Assembly (NCBI RefSeq): GCF_011290685.1
Contig: NZ_JAANYN010000001.1
Location: forward strand, 1 to 64,000
Direction: 5' to 3'
DNA length: 64,000 nt
Origin: Cyclobacterium plantarum
GTDB taxonomy: Bacteria; Bacteroidota; Bacteroidia; Cytophagales; Cyclobacteriaceae
Shown here: in pieces, positions 8,737 through 17,155 of the stretch
Position numbering within the stretch: the first letter of the stretch is position 1
How the letters are laid out: each line of letters starts with the position of its first letter
The notes under the pieces: model-generated
Databases searched by the model: none
What the model saw: only the letters and a program-made list of their open reading frames with translations
What the model was told of the DNA's origin: nothing
Made by a program: the position numbers and the translations under genes

Positions 8737-9699
8737 ATGGTCTGTAAAAAAAGTATCTTCCCCTGCTTGATGATTCTGGGATGTTTGGGTTCCTTTTTTG
8801 GCTGTTCATCTACTGCGTATCAGGCAAAGGAGGAAGTATACCTTTTTTCCTATTTTACCGGCAATGGGGAGGACGGTCTTCACCTGGCCTATTCCGTCGA
8901 TGGCTACCATTTTAAGGCATTGGAAGAGGGAGAGCCGATACTTACACCTACTGCAGGAGGCGATAAACTGATGCGGGATCCATGTATCATCCAAGACGAA
9001 GACGGACGCTTTCATATGGTTTGGACAGTAAGTTGGAATGAAAAAGGTTTGGGATATGCTTTTTCAGATGATTTGGTAAACTGGTCAGCGCAGGAATTTA
9101 TACCAGTAATGGAGCATGAGGAAGGTGCCAGAAATACCTGGGCTCCTGAGGTGTTTTATGATAAGGATGAAGAGATTTTCATCATTTACTGGTCCACGAC
9201 CATCCGGGGGCTTTATCCTGAAACACAATCTCAGGAAGATGATGGGTATAATCACAGGCAATACTATGTTACCACCAAAGATTTCAAGGAATTTTCCGAC
9301 ACCAAATTATTTTATGAGCCTGGTTTTAATGTAATTGATGGAACTATTCAGAAAATCGCAGGTGAATACCTGCTTTTTGTGAAGGATGAGACCAAAGAGC
9401 CACCCCGGAAAAATATCCGGATTGCCAGGGCTGAAAAACCGGATGGGCCCTATGGAGCTGCAGGTTCGCCCATTACCGGTTCTTATTGGGCAGAGGGACC
9501 CACAGTTGCCAAAGTTGGGGATTACTGGGTGGTCTATTTTGATAAATATATGGAAAAAAAGATGGGTGCGGTTATGTCTTCAGACCTTCAAAACTGGACG
9601 GATATATCTGATCGAATCAGCTTTCCCCCAGATAGCCGGCATGGAACGATTTTTAAAGTTGAGAAGCGGTTTTTTGATCAATTACCCTTCGAAAGGTAA
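8737..9699 (+). CDS. glycoside hydrolase family 43-like lipoprotein
   Basis: The 320-residue protein begins with a lipoprotein signal peptide (lipobox near FFGC, Cys23). Family 43-type five-bladed propeller motifs follow: MRDPCI with Asp81 as likely catalytic base, NTWAPEVF at 133-140, FNVIDGTI with Asp201, and AEGPTV with Glu253 as likely acid. GH43 enzymes act mostly as arabinofuranosidases or xylosidases. The protein is a single catalytic domain with no carbohydrate-binding module. As a lipoprotein it should face the periplasm or cell surface. It is transcribed divergently from the susC/susD locus, so it may release the sugar that the locus takes up. That link is inferred from position only. 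Confidence 0.88.
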   Translation: MVCKKSIFPCLMILGCLGSFFGCSSTAYQAKEEVYLFSYFTGNGEDGLHLAYSVDGYHFKALEEGEPILTPTAGGDKLMRDPCIIQDEDGRFHMVWTVSWNEKGLGYAFSDDLVNWSAQEFIPVMEHEEGARNTWAPEVFYDKDEEIFIIYWSTTIRGLYPETQSQEDDGYNHRQYYVTTKDFKEFSDTKLFYEPGFNVIDGTIQKIAGEYLLFVKDETKEPPRKNIRIARAEKPDGPYGAAGSPITGSYWAEGPTVAKVGDYWVVYFDKYMEKKMGAVMSSDLQNWTDISDRISFPPDSRHGTIFKVEKRFFDQLPFER

Positions 9700-10121
9700 G
9701 CTTACATGGCCTGCCTGTTCTTTCAGGTCAAAACCCAGCAGTAATTCGGTGCCTCTTTAGAGCCATTTCAGTCCTTTATATAGCCTAAGCTAGTCGTGGC
9801 TATGCGCGTATTTTGTGCCTTGGCCTGTCTAAAAATCCACTTTCACTCTTCCCTTCATTCGAGCTTTAACAACAGACCAGGTGAAAAGGCAGTTTTCATT
9901 GATGAAGAATGGGTGAAAAGGTGATTTTTTCAGCATTAAAACCCGCTTAAATAGAATAATGCTGGATACAGGCAAAACTTTGCGTACTTGCCAAAAAAAT
10001 ATCCACCGGACAGGTCTTAACCTATCAGTTAGGAAAGCATTGTAAATGAAAGTGTTGCTTTGAAATGCTCTCCTAAGAAGAAATTAATATCGGGGTTTGA
10101 GATGAATAAATGGCTTTTTCT
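9700..10121. other. intergenic region with no recognised gene
   Basis: About 420 bases between the GH43 gene and the tRNA promoter. Neither strand holds a convincing ORF, strong terminator hairpin or repeat. It could contain decayed sequence, but I cannot identify a source. Confidence 0.5.
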
Positions 10122-10152
10122 TTGCTGAGAAAGATTTTATTTCTCATTTTTG
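10122..10152 (+). promoter_or_regulatory. candidate promoter of tRNA-Leu
   Basis: TTG at 10122-10124 is followed after 20 bases by CATTTTTG (10145-10152), which matches seven of eight positions of TAnnTTTG. Transcription would begin a few bases before the tRNA 5' end at 10162, which fits. Confidence 0.4.
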
Positions 10153-10161
10153 CATTCAAAT

Positions 10162-10243
10162 GCGCACGTGGCGAAATTGGTAGACGCACTGTCTTCAGGT
10201 GGCAGCGCCTTCGGGTGTGAAGGTTCGAATCCTTTCGTGCGCA
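10162..10243 (+). tRNA. tRNA-Leu (anticodon CAG)
   Basis: An 82-base cloverleaf can be folded by eye. The acceptor stem GCGCACG pairs with CGTGCGC, with discriminator A at 10243. The D arm contains AAATTGGTAGAC. The anticodon stem CTGTC/GGCAG encloses the seven-base loop TTCAGGT with anticodon CAG. A long variable arm CGCC-TTCG-GGTG marks a class II tRNA. The T arm is GAAGG/CCTTT with loop TTCGAAT. It reads CUG leucine codons. CCA is not encoded and must be added after transcription. Confidence 0.96.
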
Positions 10244-10247
10244 CATT

Positions 10248-11342
10248 TTATTTTTTCGACCATTTTTTTCTCAATAGTCGGATAAAGTTTTCATTTTTTT
10301 CCAAAACCGGAAATTTATCTCCAAGCAGGTATCCATATGGCTGTAGTTCCGGTATTCTATCAAAAGTTATTTTTAGTATTCCTATCAAAGGAATAAATAG
10401 AATCATTCCGGAAATGCCCCAGATACCCCCCCCGATTAAAATGGCCAATACCACCGCCAATACATTAACCTTTACTTTTGAACCCACCACCAATGGCGTT
10501 ATCAGGTTGTTTTCCAACAATTGTATGCCCCAAAGTACGACTAAGGTTAAAATGGGTAAAAGGAATGAATCTGAGGTTAGAAAAACATAAAATATCACAA
10601 GTATTGAACTGATGATTACTCCTATATAAGGTATAAGGTTCATGATGGCAATAAATAGCGCAAAGAGCAGGTAATATTTGATGCCAATGAAGTGAAAATA
10701 TATGCCTGCCATGACGGCCACGAGGAAAGTGACTTTCACCATTCCGATCAGGTAGGCATGAATAACTTGTCCTGAATCAGATACCCATTTAAGGATGGCC
10801 TCGTTTTGCCTGGAGGAAGCCTTCAGCAGAAACTCGATAAAAAAATCTTTGTAGTAGAGTAATAGAAACACGAATAAGGGAATAATCCCGATCAGGGTAA
10901 GTGATTTTCCGGTACTGAAAATGGTATTGTTCAGGTTGCCCAGGGGCAGCCAATCCAGAGAAGGTGTTTTTTCCGAATCATTAAAAACAGTGATGCCCAA
11001 ATTGGTTTCAATTTGTTGCCAAAAATCCATCAATTTTTCGTTCAATTTTGTTCCGATTTCAGGTATATCAGCAATCAAAAGGATCATTTGATTGATCAGC
11101 AGGTAGAAGATGGCGGCACCGATAATACTGACCAGAACAAGGCTGCTGGCAATGGCCAGTCCTCTTGGGAATCTATTGTTTTCCAGCCAATTGCTGATAG
11201 GGTATAGGGCAAAAGCGAAAAAAACTCCCCAGATCAGCGGTACCAGGATAAAAGCCCCAACCTGCATTAGCCAAAGAAAAAGGGCAATCGAAAGAAAGCT
11301 ATAAGCGATTAACTGTATAGGGTGGAGCCGATAGGGTGTCAT
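10248..11342 (-). CDS. AI-2E family transporter (PerM/DUF20-type membrane protein)
   Basis: The 364-residue polytopic protein has two hydrophobic segments near the N-terminus, a soluble stretch of about 70 residues (near 85-150), then five or so further helices. It ends with the family region GGIWGISGMILFIPLIGILK and a basic tail. These features match the AI-2E/PerM permease family in the inner membrane, whose members export small molecules or ions. The substrate is unknown and the AI-2 link of the name does not apply to most members. The stop lies five bases from the tRNA-Leu 3' end on the other strand. The start diverges from rho. Confidence 0.88.
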   Translation of the reverse strand: MTPYRLHPIQLIAYSFLSIALFLWLMQVGAFILVPLIWGVFFAFALYPISNWLENNRFPRGLAIASSLVLVSIIGAAIFYLLINQMILLIADIPEIGTKLNEKLMDFWQQIETNLGITVFNDSEKTPSLDWLPLGNLNNTIFSTGKSLTLIGIIPLFVFLLLYYKDFFIEFLLKASSRQNEAILKWVSDSGQVIHAYLIGMVKVTFLVAVMAGIYFHFIGIKYYLLFALFIAIMNLIPYIGVIISSILVIFYVFLTSDSFLLPILTLVVLWGIQLLENNLITPLVVGSKVKVNVLAVVLAILIGGGIWGISGMILFIPLIGILKITFDRIPELQPYGYLLGDKFPVLEKNENFIRLLRKKWSKK

Positions 11343-11459
11343 ACAATGTCCAGGATTAATAAAGGTAAAATACAGCTATACGAAAAGGGATTAAAATTCA
11401 TTTAGTAATTAAGTTGGCATGCCTGAATTTCACTATTTTAATAACAATTTCATAAAAAT

Positions 11460-11490
11460 TTGCGTATTATTAGCGTTTGATGTAATATTG
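11460..11490 (+). promoter_or_regulatory. candidate rho promoter
   Basis: TTG at 11460-11462, a 20-base spacer and TAATATTG at 11483-11490 (seven of eight matches to TAnnTTTG) form a plausible Bacteroidota promoter. It would leave an untranslated leader of roughly 120 bases before rho, long enough for autoregulation of the kind known for rho in other bacteria. Confidence 0.35.
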
Positions 11491-11617
11491 TACTATCAAA
11501 GAAGCAGAAAATCACCATCCTGGGGATTTCCGTATTGTCTGTATACCTTTTTATACCAATCAAGATACATACCATTTCATCATTTACACAGTCTAGAATT
11601 ACATTCACACGTTTTTT

Positions 11618-13417
11618 ATGTATAACATAGAAGAATTAAGAATCAGACTATTGTCTGAACTAAAAGAGATAGCCGAGGAGTTGGGGGTTAAGAATTTTAA
11701 ATCTTTAAAAAAGGAGGATTTGGTTTATGCCATTTTGGACCAACAGGCCATCACACCGGAAAAGTCTCTTCCTAAAAAGAAACCTTCCAAAGTAGAAGCG
11801 GAGGTAGGAGATCAGGAAGGGTCTGGAGAGAAAACCGAAAGTTCTGCTTCTATGGAGGAAAAGCCCAAATTTAAGCGGCAAAATGTGACCGAACTACCTA
11901 AAGAAGATTCCAAAGTAGAAAAAGAGAAGGAGGAAAAACCTGCCGAAAAATCTCCCAAACCCCTTCCAAGAAAGAACGAAGGCCAGGATAAGAAGCCAAA
12001 AAACAAACAAAGTAACAAGAAGGCCGAGGAGAATAAAAAGCAAGATGATAACAGGAAGGTTGAAGAAAGCGGAAACAAGGCCTCTAATAAGGGTGAGGAT
12101 GAAAAAGGAAGGAGTTTCAGGCCGAGGCGCAGGGCGGTGGTAGATTTGGATGAAATCAAATCAGGAAACGAAGCGCATACTTCCCCCTCCAACGAACCCG
12201 ATTTTTCTAAAAAAAGGAATGCCAGCAGAGATTCAGATGAGCAGCCTAATCAGGAGCAGCAATATACACCCAAAAGGAAGCCATCTGTTACCATAAAGGA
12301 TTTTGACGGGATAATAGAAAATTCCGGAGTGCTTGAGATCATGTCGGATGGTTATGGATTTTTAAGGTCTTTGGACTATAACTACCTGGCCTCTCCTGAT
12401 GATATTTATGTTTCGCCTTCCCAAATCAAACTTTTTGGGCTTAAAACAGGAGACAATATCCAGGGCCAGATCCGACCACCCAAAGAAGGTGAAAAATACT
12501 TTGCCCTCTTGAAAGTAGGTACTGTAAATGGCAAGACCACGGATGAGATCAGGGACAGGATCCCTTTCGAATACCTCACACCATTATTTCCAGAAGAAAG
12601 GTTTAGCCTGACTACCAAAGCTGATAATTATTCCACCAGAATTGTTGATCTGTTTGCCCCAATAGGAAAAGGGCAAAGAGGGATGATAGTAGCTCAACCT
12701 AAGACCGGTAAAACCGTGTTGTTGCAAAAAATAGCCAATGCCATTGCCGAAAACCACCCGGAAGTACACCTCATGATCCTACTAATCGATGAGCGGCCCG
12801 AGGAGGTAACGGATATGGCCCGGTCGGTTAAAGCTGAAGTGATATCTTCTACTTTTGATGAGCAAGCCGAAAGGCATGTAAAGGTAGCGGCTTTGGTTTT
12901 GGAAAAAGCAAAAAGAATGGTAGAGTGTGGGCACGATGTGGTCATTTTGCTGGACTCCATTACCCGTTTGGCCAGAGCCTACAATACAGTGGTACCTTCT
13001 TCAGGTAAAATATTATCAGGGGGGGTGGATGCCAACGCACTGCACAAACCAAAGCGTTTCTTTGGCGCAGCAAGGAATGTAGAAAACGGAGGCTCTCTTA
13101 CTATCATTGCCACCGCCCTTGTAGAAACCGGGTCAAAAATGGATGAAGTAATTTTTGAAGAATTCAAGGGCACAGGAAACATGGAGCTATCCCTGGACAG
13201 AAAGTTATCCAACAGGAGGATATATCCTGCTATCGATGTTCCAGGATCTGGTACCAGAAGAGAGGACTTGCTCATGGACAAAGAGGAAATGCAGCGGATT
13301 TGGATCCTACGGAAAATTATGTCTGACATGACTTCTCAGGAAGCCATGGAGTTCTTACTGCAAAGAATGAAAGGAACCAGAGACAATGCTGAATTTTTGA
13401 TCAGTATGAATGGATAG
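11618..13417 (+). CDS. rho: transcription termination factor Rho with long N-terminal insertion
   Basis: This 599-residue Rho is well above the roughly 420 residues of the E. coli protein. Residues 1-40 form the Rho_N helical domain ([18 protein letters not shown]). Residues about 45-215 are a low-complexity segment rich in Lys, Glu, Asn, Ser and Pro, probably disordered. The cold-shock-like RNA-binding domain follows ([15 protein letters not shown], about 230-300). The RecA-like ATPase has Walker A AQPKTGKT near 358-366 and Walker [11 protein letters not shown] near 440. It acts as a hexamer that loads on nascent RNA and ends transcription. Such insertions are typical of Bacteroidota Rho. 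The gene stands alone, with a strong terminator directly downstream. Confidence 0.97.
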   Translation: MYNIEELRIRLLSELKEIAEELGVKNFKSLKKEDLVYAILDQQAITPEKSLPKKKPSKVEAEVGDQEGSGEKTESSASMEEKPKFKRQNVTELPKEDSKVEKEKEEKPAEKSPKPLPRKNEGQDKKPKNKQSNKKAEENKKQDDNRKVEESGNKASNKGEDEKGRSFRPRRRAVVDLDEIKSGNEAHTSPSNEPDFSKKRNASRDSDEQPNQEQQYTPKRKPSVTIKDFDGIIENSGVLEIMSDGYGFLRSLDYNYLASPDDIYVSPSQIKLFGLKTGDNIQGQIRPPKEGEKYFALLKVGTVNGKTTDEIRDRIPFEYLTPLFPEERFSLTTKADNYSTRIVDLFAPIGKGQRGMIVAQPKTGKTVLLQKIANAIAENHPEVHLMILLIDERPEEVTDMARSVKAEVISSTFDEQAERHVKVAALVLEKAKRMVECGHDVVILLDSITRLARAYNTVVPSSGKILSGGVDANALHKPKRFFGAARNVENGGSLTIIATALVETGSKMDEVIFEEFKGTGNMELSLDRKLSNRRIYPAIDVPGSGTRREDLLMDKEEMQRIWILRKIMSDMTSQEAMEFLLQRMKGTRDNAEFLISMNG

Positions 13418-13440
13418 TAATATCTCCTCAATCTAGAATA

Positions 13441-13467
13441 AAAAAACCCGGGAAACCGGGTTTTTTT
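13441..13467 (+). terminator. intrinsic terminator of rho
   Basis: CCCGG (13447-13451) and CCGGG (13456-13460) enclose a GAAA tetraloop. The stem is extended by A6/T6 pairing and followed by a run of T. It begins about 23 bases after the rho stop codon. Confidence 0.9.
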
Positions 13468-13637
13468 ATTTTTTGATAGCAAAAAAATATATTTGAAATA
13501 CAAAATAGTGAATATCAAAAATTTTTTTTACCTTCATTTTCACCCTTCCTGCCGGAGTAATCCACTGATTGGACGATTAATTTCCTTAGGCTGTAGTTAA
13601 CCTGATAATTTTATGCTGTTAACTTAATAAGACAGCA

Positions 13638-15353
13638 ATGACAGCCATTTTTGATTCAGTATTTCAATTTTCCTCCGAGCGTGTTTCGGTACTTTTCTTA
13701 TTGATGTTCTTCATCAATGTGCATTTCCTTTCCGGACAGGATTTCACCAGTAGTAAAGATGGTGCCTGGAAGGATAATCAGACCTGGACAAACAATACCA
13801 ATTGTGGGCAGTATGACAACATCAGTCAGGGCCAGCCGCCAATTTCTAAGAATTGGGGTTGCGTGGTAAATGTGGTTATTGGTCATGATGTGGTATACAA
13901 TGGCAATGCATCTGGGTTCGGAAGCGGGATGTTTTCTGGTATCAGGATTACTGCAGGTGGAAGTTTGTTGTTTGAAGGCGACCTGACCATTAATGGTGGT
14001 GGGTCCTTGCCTATAATTGAATTGGAAGAAGGGGCGGAATTAAGGGTAAATGGTAGTTTTGATATTAACCGGGGAGTTGAAATCATTGTCCCCAAAAACG
14101 CCAGATTAATAGTAGACAGGTTGATCGTTGGCGATAACCAACCCAAGATTACCATCGCTGAAGGGGGGACTTTGATAGTGAAGGATGAGACCATATTAAA
14201 AAGCAAAGCCACCTTGAATCTGGAAGGTGATTTTGAAACAAATGACCTTACTTTTACCTCCGGAGGCACCATTAATGCCTCATCAAACTCCGGAAAATTT
14301 AATGTCAGCGGGGATTTATTGATCCAAAACGGGACATTGAACATGCTCGGAAGTAGCAGGATACAGGTAAATGGCACAAGTTCTACAGGACAAAGTGGGC
14401 AAATAAACTTTAAAAATACGGCTTCAGGATTGTTTTCGGGTGACGTGAGCATGACCAATGGTGGGGGTATTTCTGCCGAAAATAATTCCGGATTTACCTT
14501 TGAGGAAAACCTAACCATGAGTGGTGGGGCTACAATTGAACTCAGCAACTTTGCCAGCGGTATCATCCAAAATGATGTGATCATGACCAACGGCACCATC
14601 AATGTTTCAAATAACACGGATATTTCCGTAGGCGGAAAGCTTAATGCCTCAAACGGAGCAAGGATTAACGGAAAAAATAATGGATCCATTTACTTATGTG
14701 ATTATCCCAATTCGACCAAGGCTAATTCCTCTCATGTAAATTTGAAAAACAATTCCTTTTACGGGCAGGGATGCTTTGCCTTACCTGTAGTCTGGAAATC
14801 ATTTGAACTTTTTTTGGCAGAAGATGAAATCATCAAGTTGGAGTGGAAAACCTCAAAGGAAGAAGCAAACAGTCATTATGAAATCGAAAGATCGCTTGGG
14901 GGAATTGATTCATTTGAAAAAATCGGTGAAGTCACAGCAGCTGGCTGGACCAATGCTGAAACCCGGTATACTTTCGAGGACAACCAGCAAATCTTGTTTT
15001 CCGGGATGGTTTATTACAGGATTAGGCAGGTTGATTTTAATGGAAATTCCACTGTCAGTGATGTAGTAGGCAGCAGGGTACATAGAGAGACTGCTGAGAA
15101 AATTGAATGGTCGGCTTATCCAAACCCATCTGATGGGACATCCTTAAAGGTTAAACTGTTAAGCGGTTCAGTTTCAGGCACAGTGAAGGCCAGATTTCTG
15201 CAAACCACAAGCGAGGCTACTTTTGAGGGTGAAGTAGGGATGGAGTTGGATCAATGGTTACAAAGTAGAATCAGGGAGGCAGTAAAAGGAGTTTGTGTAC
15301 TGGAATTGGCCTTTGAAGAAGAAGTTTATCGTATCAAGGTCGTCAGGTTGTAA
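13638..15353 (+). CDS. secreted beta-helix-like protein with T9SS type A sorting domain
   Basis: The 571-residue protein has an unusual N-terminus of about 17 residues before the hydrophobic signal core (VLFLLMFFINVHFLSG), so the true start could be internal. Residues about 60-370 are short Gly/Asn-rich repeats such as LLIQNGTLNM, VSMTNGGGIS, LTMSGGATIE and VIMTNGTINV, as expected of a right-handed beta-helix. A fibronectin-like module follows (LPVVWKSFELF, LEWKTSKEEANSHYEIERS). The C-terminal 80 residues begin with SAYPNPSDG, the mark of type A sorting domains. It should be exported by the T9SS encoded at 41355-46929 and attached to or released from the surface. An exact TATATTTG lies at 13488-13495 but is 143 bases upstream. 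The cargo function, perhaps adhesion or matrix, is unknown. Confidence 0.88.
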   Translation: MTAIFDSVFQFSSERVSVLFLLMFFINVHFLSGQDFTSSKDGAWKDNQTWTNNTNCGQYDNISQGQPPISKNWGCVVNVVIGHDVVYNGNASGFGSGMFSGIRITAGGSLLFEGDLTINGGGSLPIIELEEGAELRVNGSFDINRGVEIIVPKNARLIVDRLIVGDNQPKITIAEGGTLIVKDETILKSKATLNLEGDFETNDLTFTSGGTINASSNSGKFNVSGDLLIQNGTLNMLGSSRIQVNGTSSTGQSGQINFKNTASGLFSGDVSMTNGGGISAENNSGFTFEENLTMSGGATIELSNFASGIIQNDVIMTNGTINVSNNTDISVGGKLNASNGARINGKNNGSIYLCDYPNSTKANSSHVNLKNNSFYGQGCFALPVVWKSFELFLAEDEIIKLEWKTSKEEANSHYEIERSLGGIDSFEKIGEVTAAGWTNAETRYTFEDNQQILFSGMVYYRIRQVDFNGNSTVSDVVGSRVHRETAEKIEWSAYPNPSDGTSLKVKLLSGSVSGTVKARFLQTTSEATFEGEVGMELDQWLQSRIREAVKGVCVLELAFEEEVYRIKVVRL

Positions 15354-15514
15354 GCTTCAGCATTTCTAGCAAAAAGCATTGATTGACAGGCAATTTCAGG
15401 ATTTTTGGTGTACGTTCAATGATAAGCTTCCGATCAAAATAAAACTTAATTCAATTTTAAATATATAAAAACGTAATTTAATTAAATAAAAATGTATTTA
15501 ATATCATGATTTCG

Positions 15515-15545
15515 TTGCAAAAGCTGGAAATATCACTTACTTTCG
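15515..15545 (+). promoter_or_regulatory. candidate promoter of the second T9SS cargo gene
   Basis: TTG at 15515-15517, a 20-base spacer and TACTTTCG at 15538-15545 resemble the Bacteroidota TTG/TAnnTTTG promoter with one mismatch. Transcription would start shortly before the TTG at 15567. Confidence 0.45.
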
Positions 15546-15566
15546 TGGGTTACGTAATGCATAAAA

Positions 15567-17066
15567 TTGTATTTCAAACAACCCGCTCTGTTGATATTCA
15601 TGCCCGGTTACCTCGCCACTCTTTTGCTCTTGCTGTGTCTTGCATTGCCCCTCAAGCGATCCAACGCTCAGGTATATGAATATACCCCTTTGGCTGTAGA
15701 CTGTTCTGGTACCTGGGAGGATGGGAATTGTTGGAACAAAACACTGCTAGATGTGCCGGCAAATTGTACTGAAAACGGGGACTGGCCTCCCTTTGCTCCT
15801 TCAGGATGTGAGGTACATGTTATCATCAACCATAATTTGGCAATTGATGGAGATGTCGAATTGGGAGGTACTCTTACTTCATTGCAGTTGGGGGCAGATG
15901 CTGAACTCACCATTGATGGCAATTTGACCATTGAAGGTCAAGAAATCATCGATTTTCTTTTAGAAGGAAATTCCGAGATGCGTGTTTCTGAGGCCTTAAT
16001 TATTTCGCAGGGAGGAACAAATGACCCAACAGTTCTTAATTTAGGAGGTGACGGCTCGGGGATGCTGACAGTGGCCACCATCGTAATTGAAAACAGGGCT
16101 GTTCTGAATGTTTTGGAGGGAGGGGCAATTACCAGTGAGGGGCCAACTGAATACTCAGGGAATTCCTCTGTGATCAATGCGGCTGGTTTTTTCCGAACCG
16201 AAAGTTTATTGGTAACTGGGGGAAGGTTGCATCAATTCAATACGTTTGGAAATTCACAGGTATATATTGACAACGACATAGATATCAGGGGAGATACCAA
16301 GATCAGCATAGGAGGTACAAGTGAAGTATATGTGGGGAGAGATGTACTGGTGGATGGCAGTGCCACCATTATTGCAGATGATAATTCCAAAATATATGTT
16401 TGTGGAGAATTTCCTACTCCAACCGAGGGCGGAAAAGCCCAGGAAATTGATGAAGGCAAATTCTTTCCTTGCAGTGTTCTACCCGTATCCTTGCTGGATC
16501 AGCAAGTTGAATATTATGCAGCTCAAAGGAAGGCCAAACTAAGCTGGAGCACGGCAAGTGAAGAGGATTTCAGGCATTTTATCATAGAAAGGGCTGTTGG
16601 TAGCCCTGACTTTTTTAATTCCCTCGATAGGATACCTGGAGAGGGTGGTACCACTGAAATACGCAAATATGAATTTTGGGATGAACAGCTACCGCTTTTT
16701 GAAACCAGGATTTATTACCGCCTGCTGCAGGTAGGGCAAAGTGGGGATACTGAATTTATTGGAGAGGTATTGGCCCTGGATATTCCCGGCACGGGTAAGG
16801 AAAATTTGACATGGAGAATTTATCCCAACCCCAACAGGGGAGGGGAGGGTAGAATATCCATTTTGAATCAGGAAAAATACAGTGGTGAACCCATTGAAAT
16901 GATCCTTTTCGGTCCCTTCGGAGAGGTGGTCTCCTTTAAAAACAGAAATCTGGAAAGCCTTAACCTCGAGTTGTCAGCCAGTTTCAATTCCTTAGCTCCC
17001 GGACTGTATTTTATACATTTAAGATGGGGAAGTGAAAGTCAAATCCTTAAAGTCCTTAAGAAGTAA
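15567..17066 (+). CDS. secreted protein with T9SS type A sorting domain, paralogue of the upstream gene
   Basis: This 499-residue protein has the same architecture as the gene at 13638: signal peptide, repetitive beta-rich region (LTIDGNLTIEGQ, TSEGPTEYSGNSSV, EVYVGRDVLVDGSATI; residues about 85-290), then LPVSLLDQQVEYY and LSWSTASEEDFRHFIIERA. A clear type A tail follows (RIYPNPNRGGEGR to APGLYFIHL and ILKVLKK). The coordinate uses a TTG start, which keeps Lys4 ahead of the hydrophobic core. The first in-frame ATG is at 15600 and is an equally possible start. It is probable T9SS cargo. An early Cys-containing stretch (CSGTWEDGNCW) may form a disulfide. The molecular role is unknown. Confidence 0.87.
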   Translation: MYFKQPALLIFMPGYLATLLLLLCLALPLKRSNAQVYEYTPLAVDCSGTWEDGNCWNKTLLDVPANCTENGDWPPFAPSGCEVHVIINHNLAIDGDVELGGTLTSLQLGADAELTIDGNLTIEGQEIIDFLLEGNSEMRVSEALIISQGGTNDPTVLNLGGDGSGMLTVATIVIENRAVLNVLEGGAITSEGPTEYSGNSSVINAAGFFRTESLLVTGGRLHQFNTFGNSQVYIDNDIDIRGDTKISIGGTSEVYVGRDVLVDGSATIIADDNSKIYVCGEFPTPTEGGKAQEIDEGKFFPCSVLPVSLLDQQVEYYAAQRKAKLSWSTASEEDFRHFIIERAVGSPDFFNSLDRIPGEGGTTEIRKYEFWDEQLPLFETRIYYRLLQVGQSGDTEFIGEVLALDIPGTGKENLTWRIYPNPNRGGEGRISILNQEKYSGEPIEMILFGPFGEVVSFKNRNLESLNLELSASFNSLAPGLYFIHLRWGSESQILKVLKK

Positions 17067-17155
17067 ACTTTCTTTACCGGAAGGGGATATTTGAATTTTT
17101 TTGAATTTGTGGTAAATTCATGTTCTGGATATTTTTCAATTTACCAAGACCTTAC

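Noticed and set aside
9780-9850. Possible decayed gene in the gap after GH43
   Set aside because: Short in-frame pieces occur on both strands but none resembles a known domain, so no pseudogene can be claimed.
10150-10590. 146-codon frame spanning the tRNA-Leu
   Set aside because: It translates the tRNA itself and the antisense of the AI-2E gene end.
13488-13495. Exact TATATTTG after the rho terminator
   Set aside because: It is 143 bases from the next start, has no spaced TTG and sits in a very AT-rich stretch, so it was not listed as a promoter.
13883-14689. 268-codon minus-strand frame opposite the first T9SS cargo gene
   Set aside because: It mirrors the repetitive Gly/Asn-rich coding sequence and has the Pro/Leu/Ser bias of an antisense frame.
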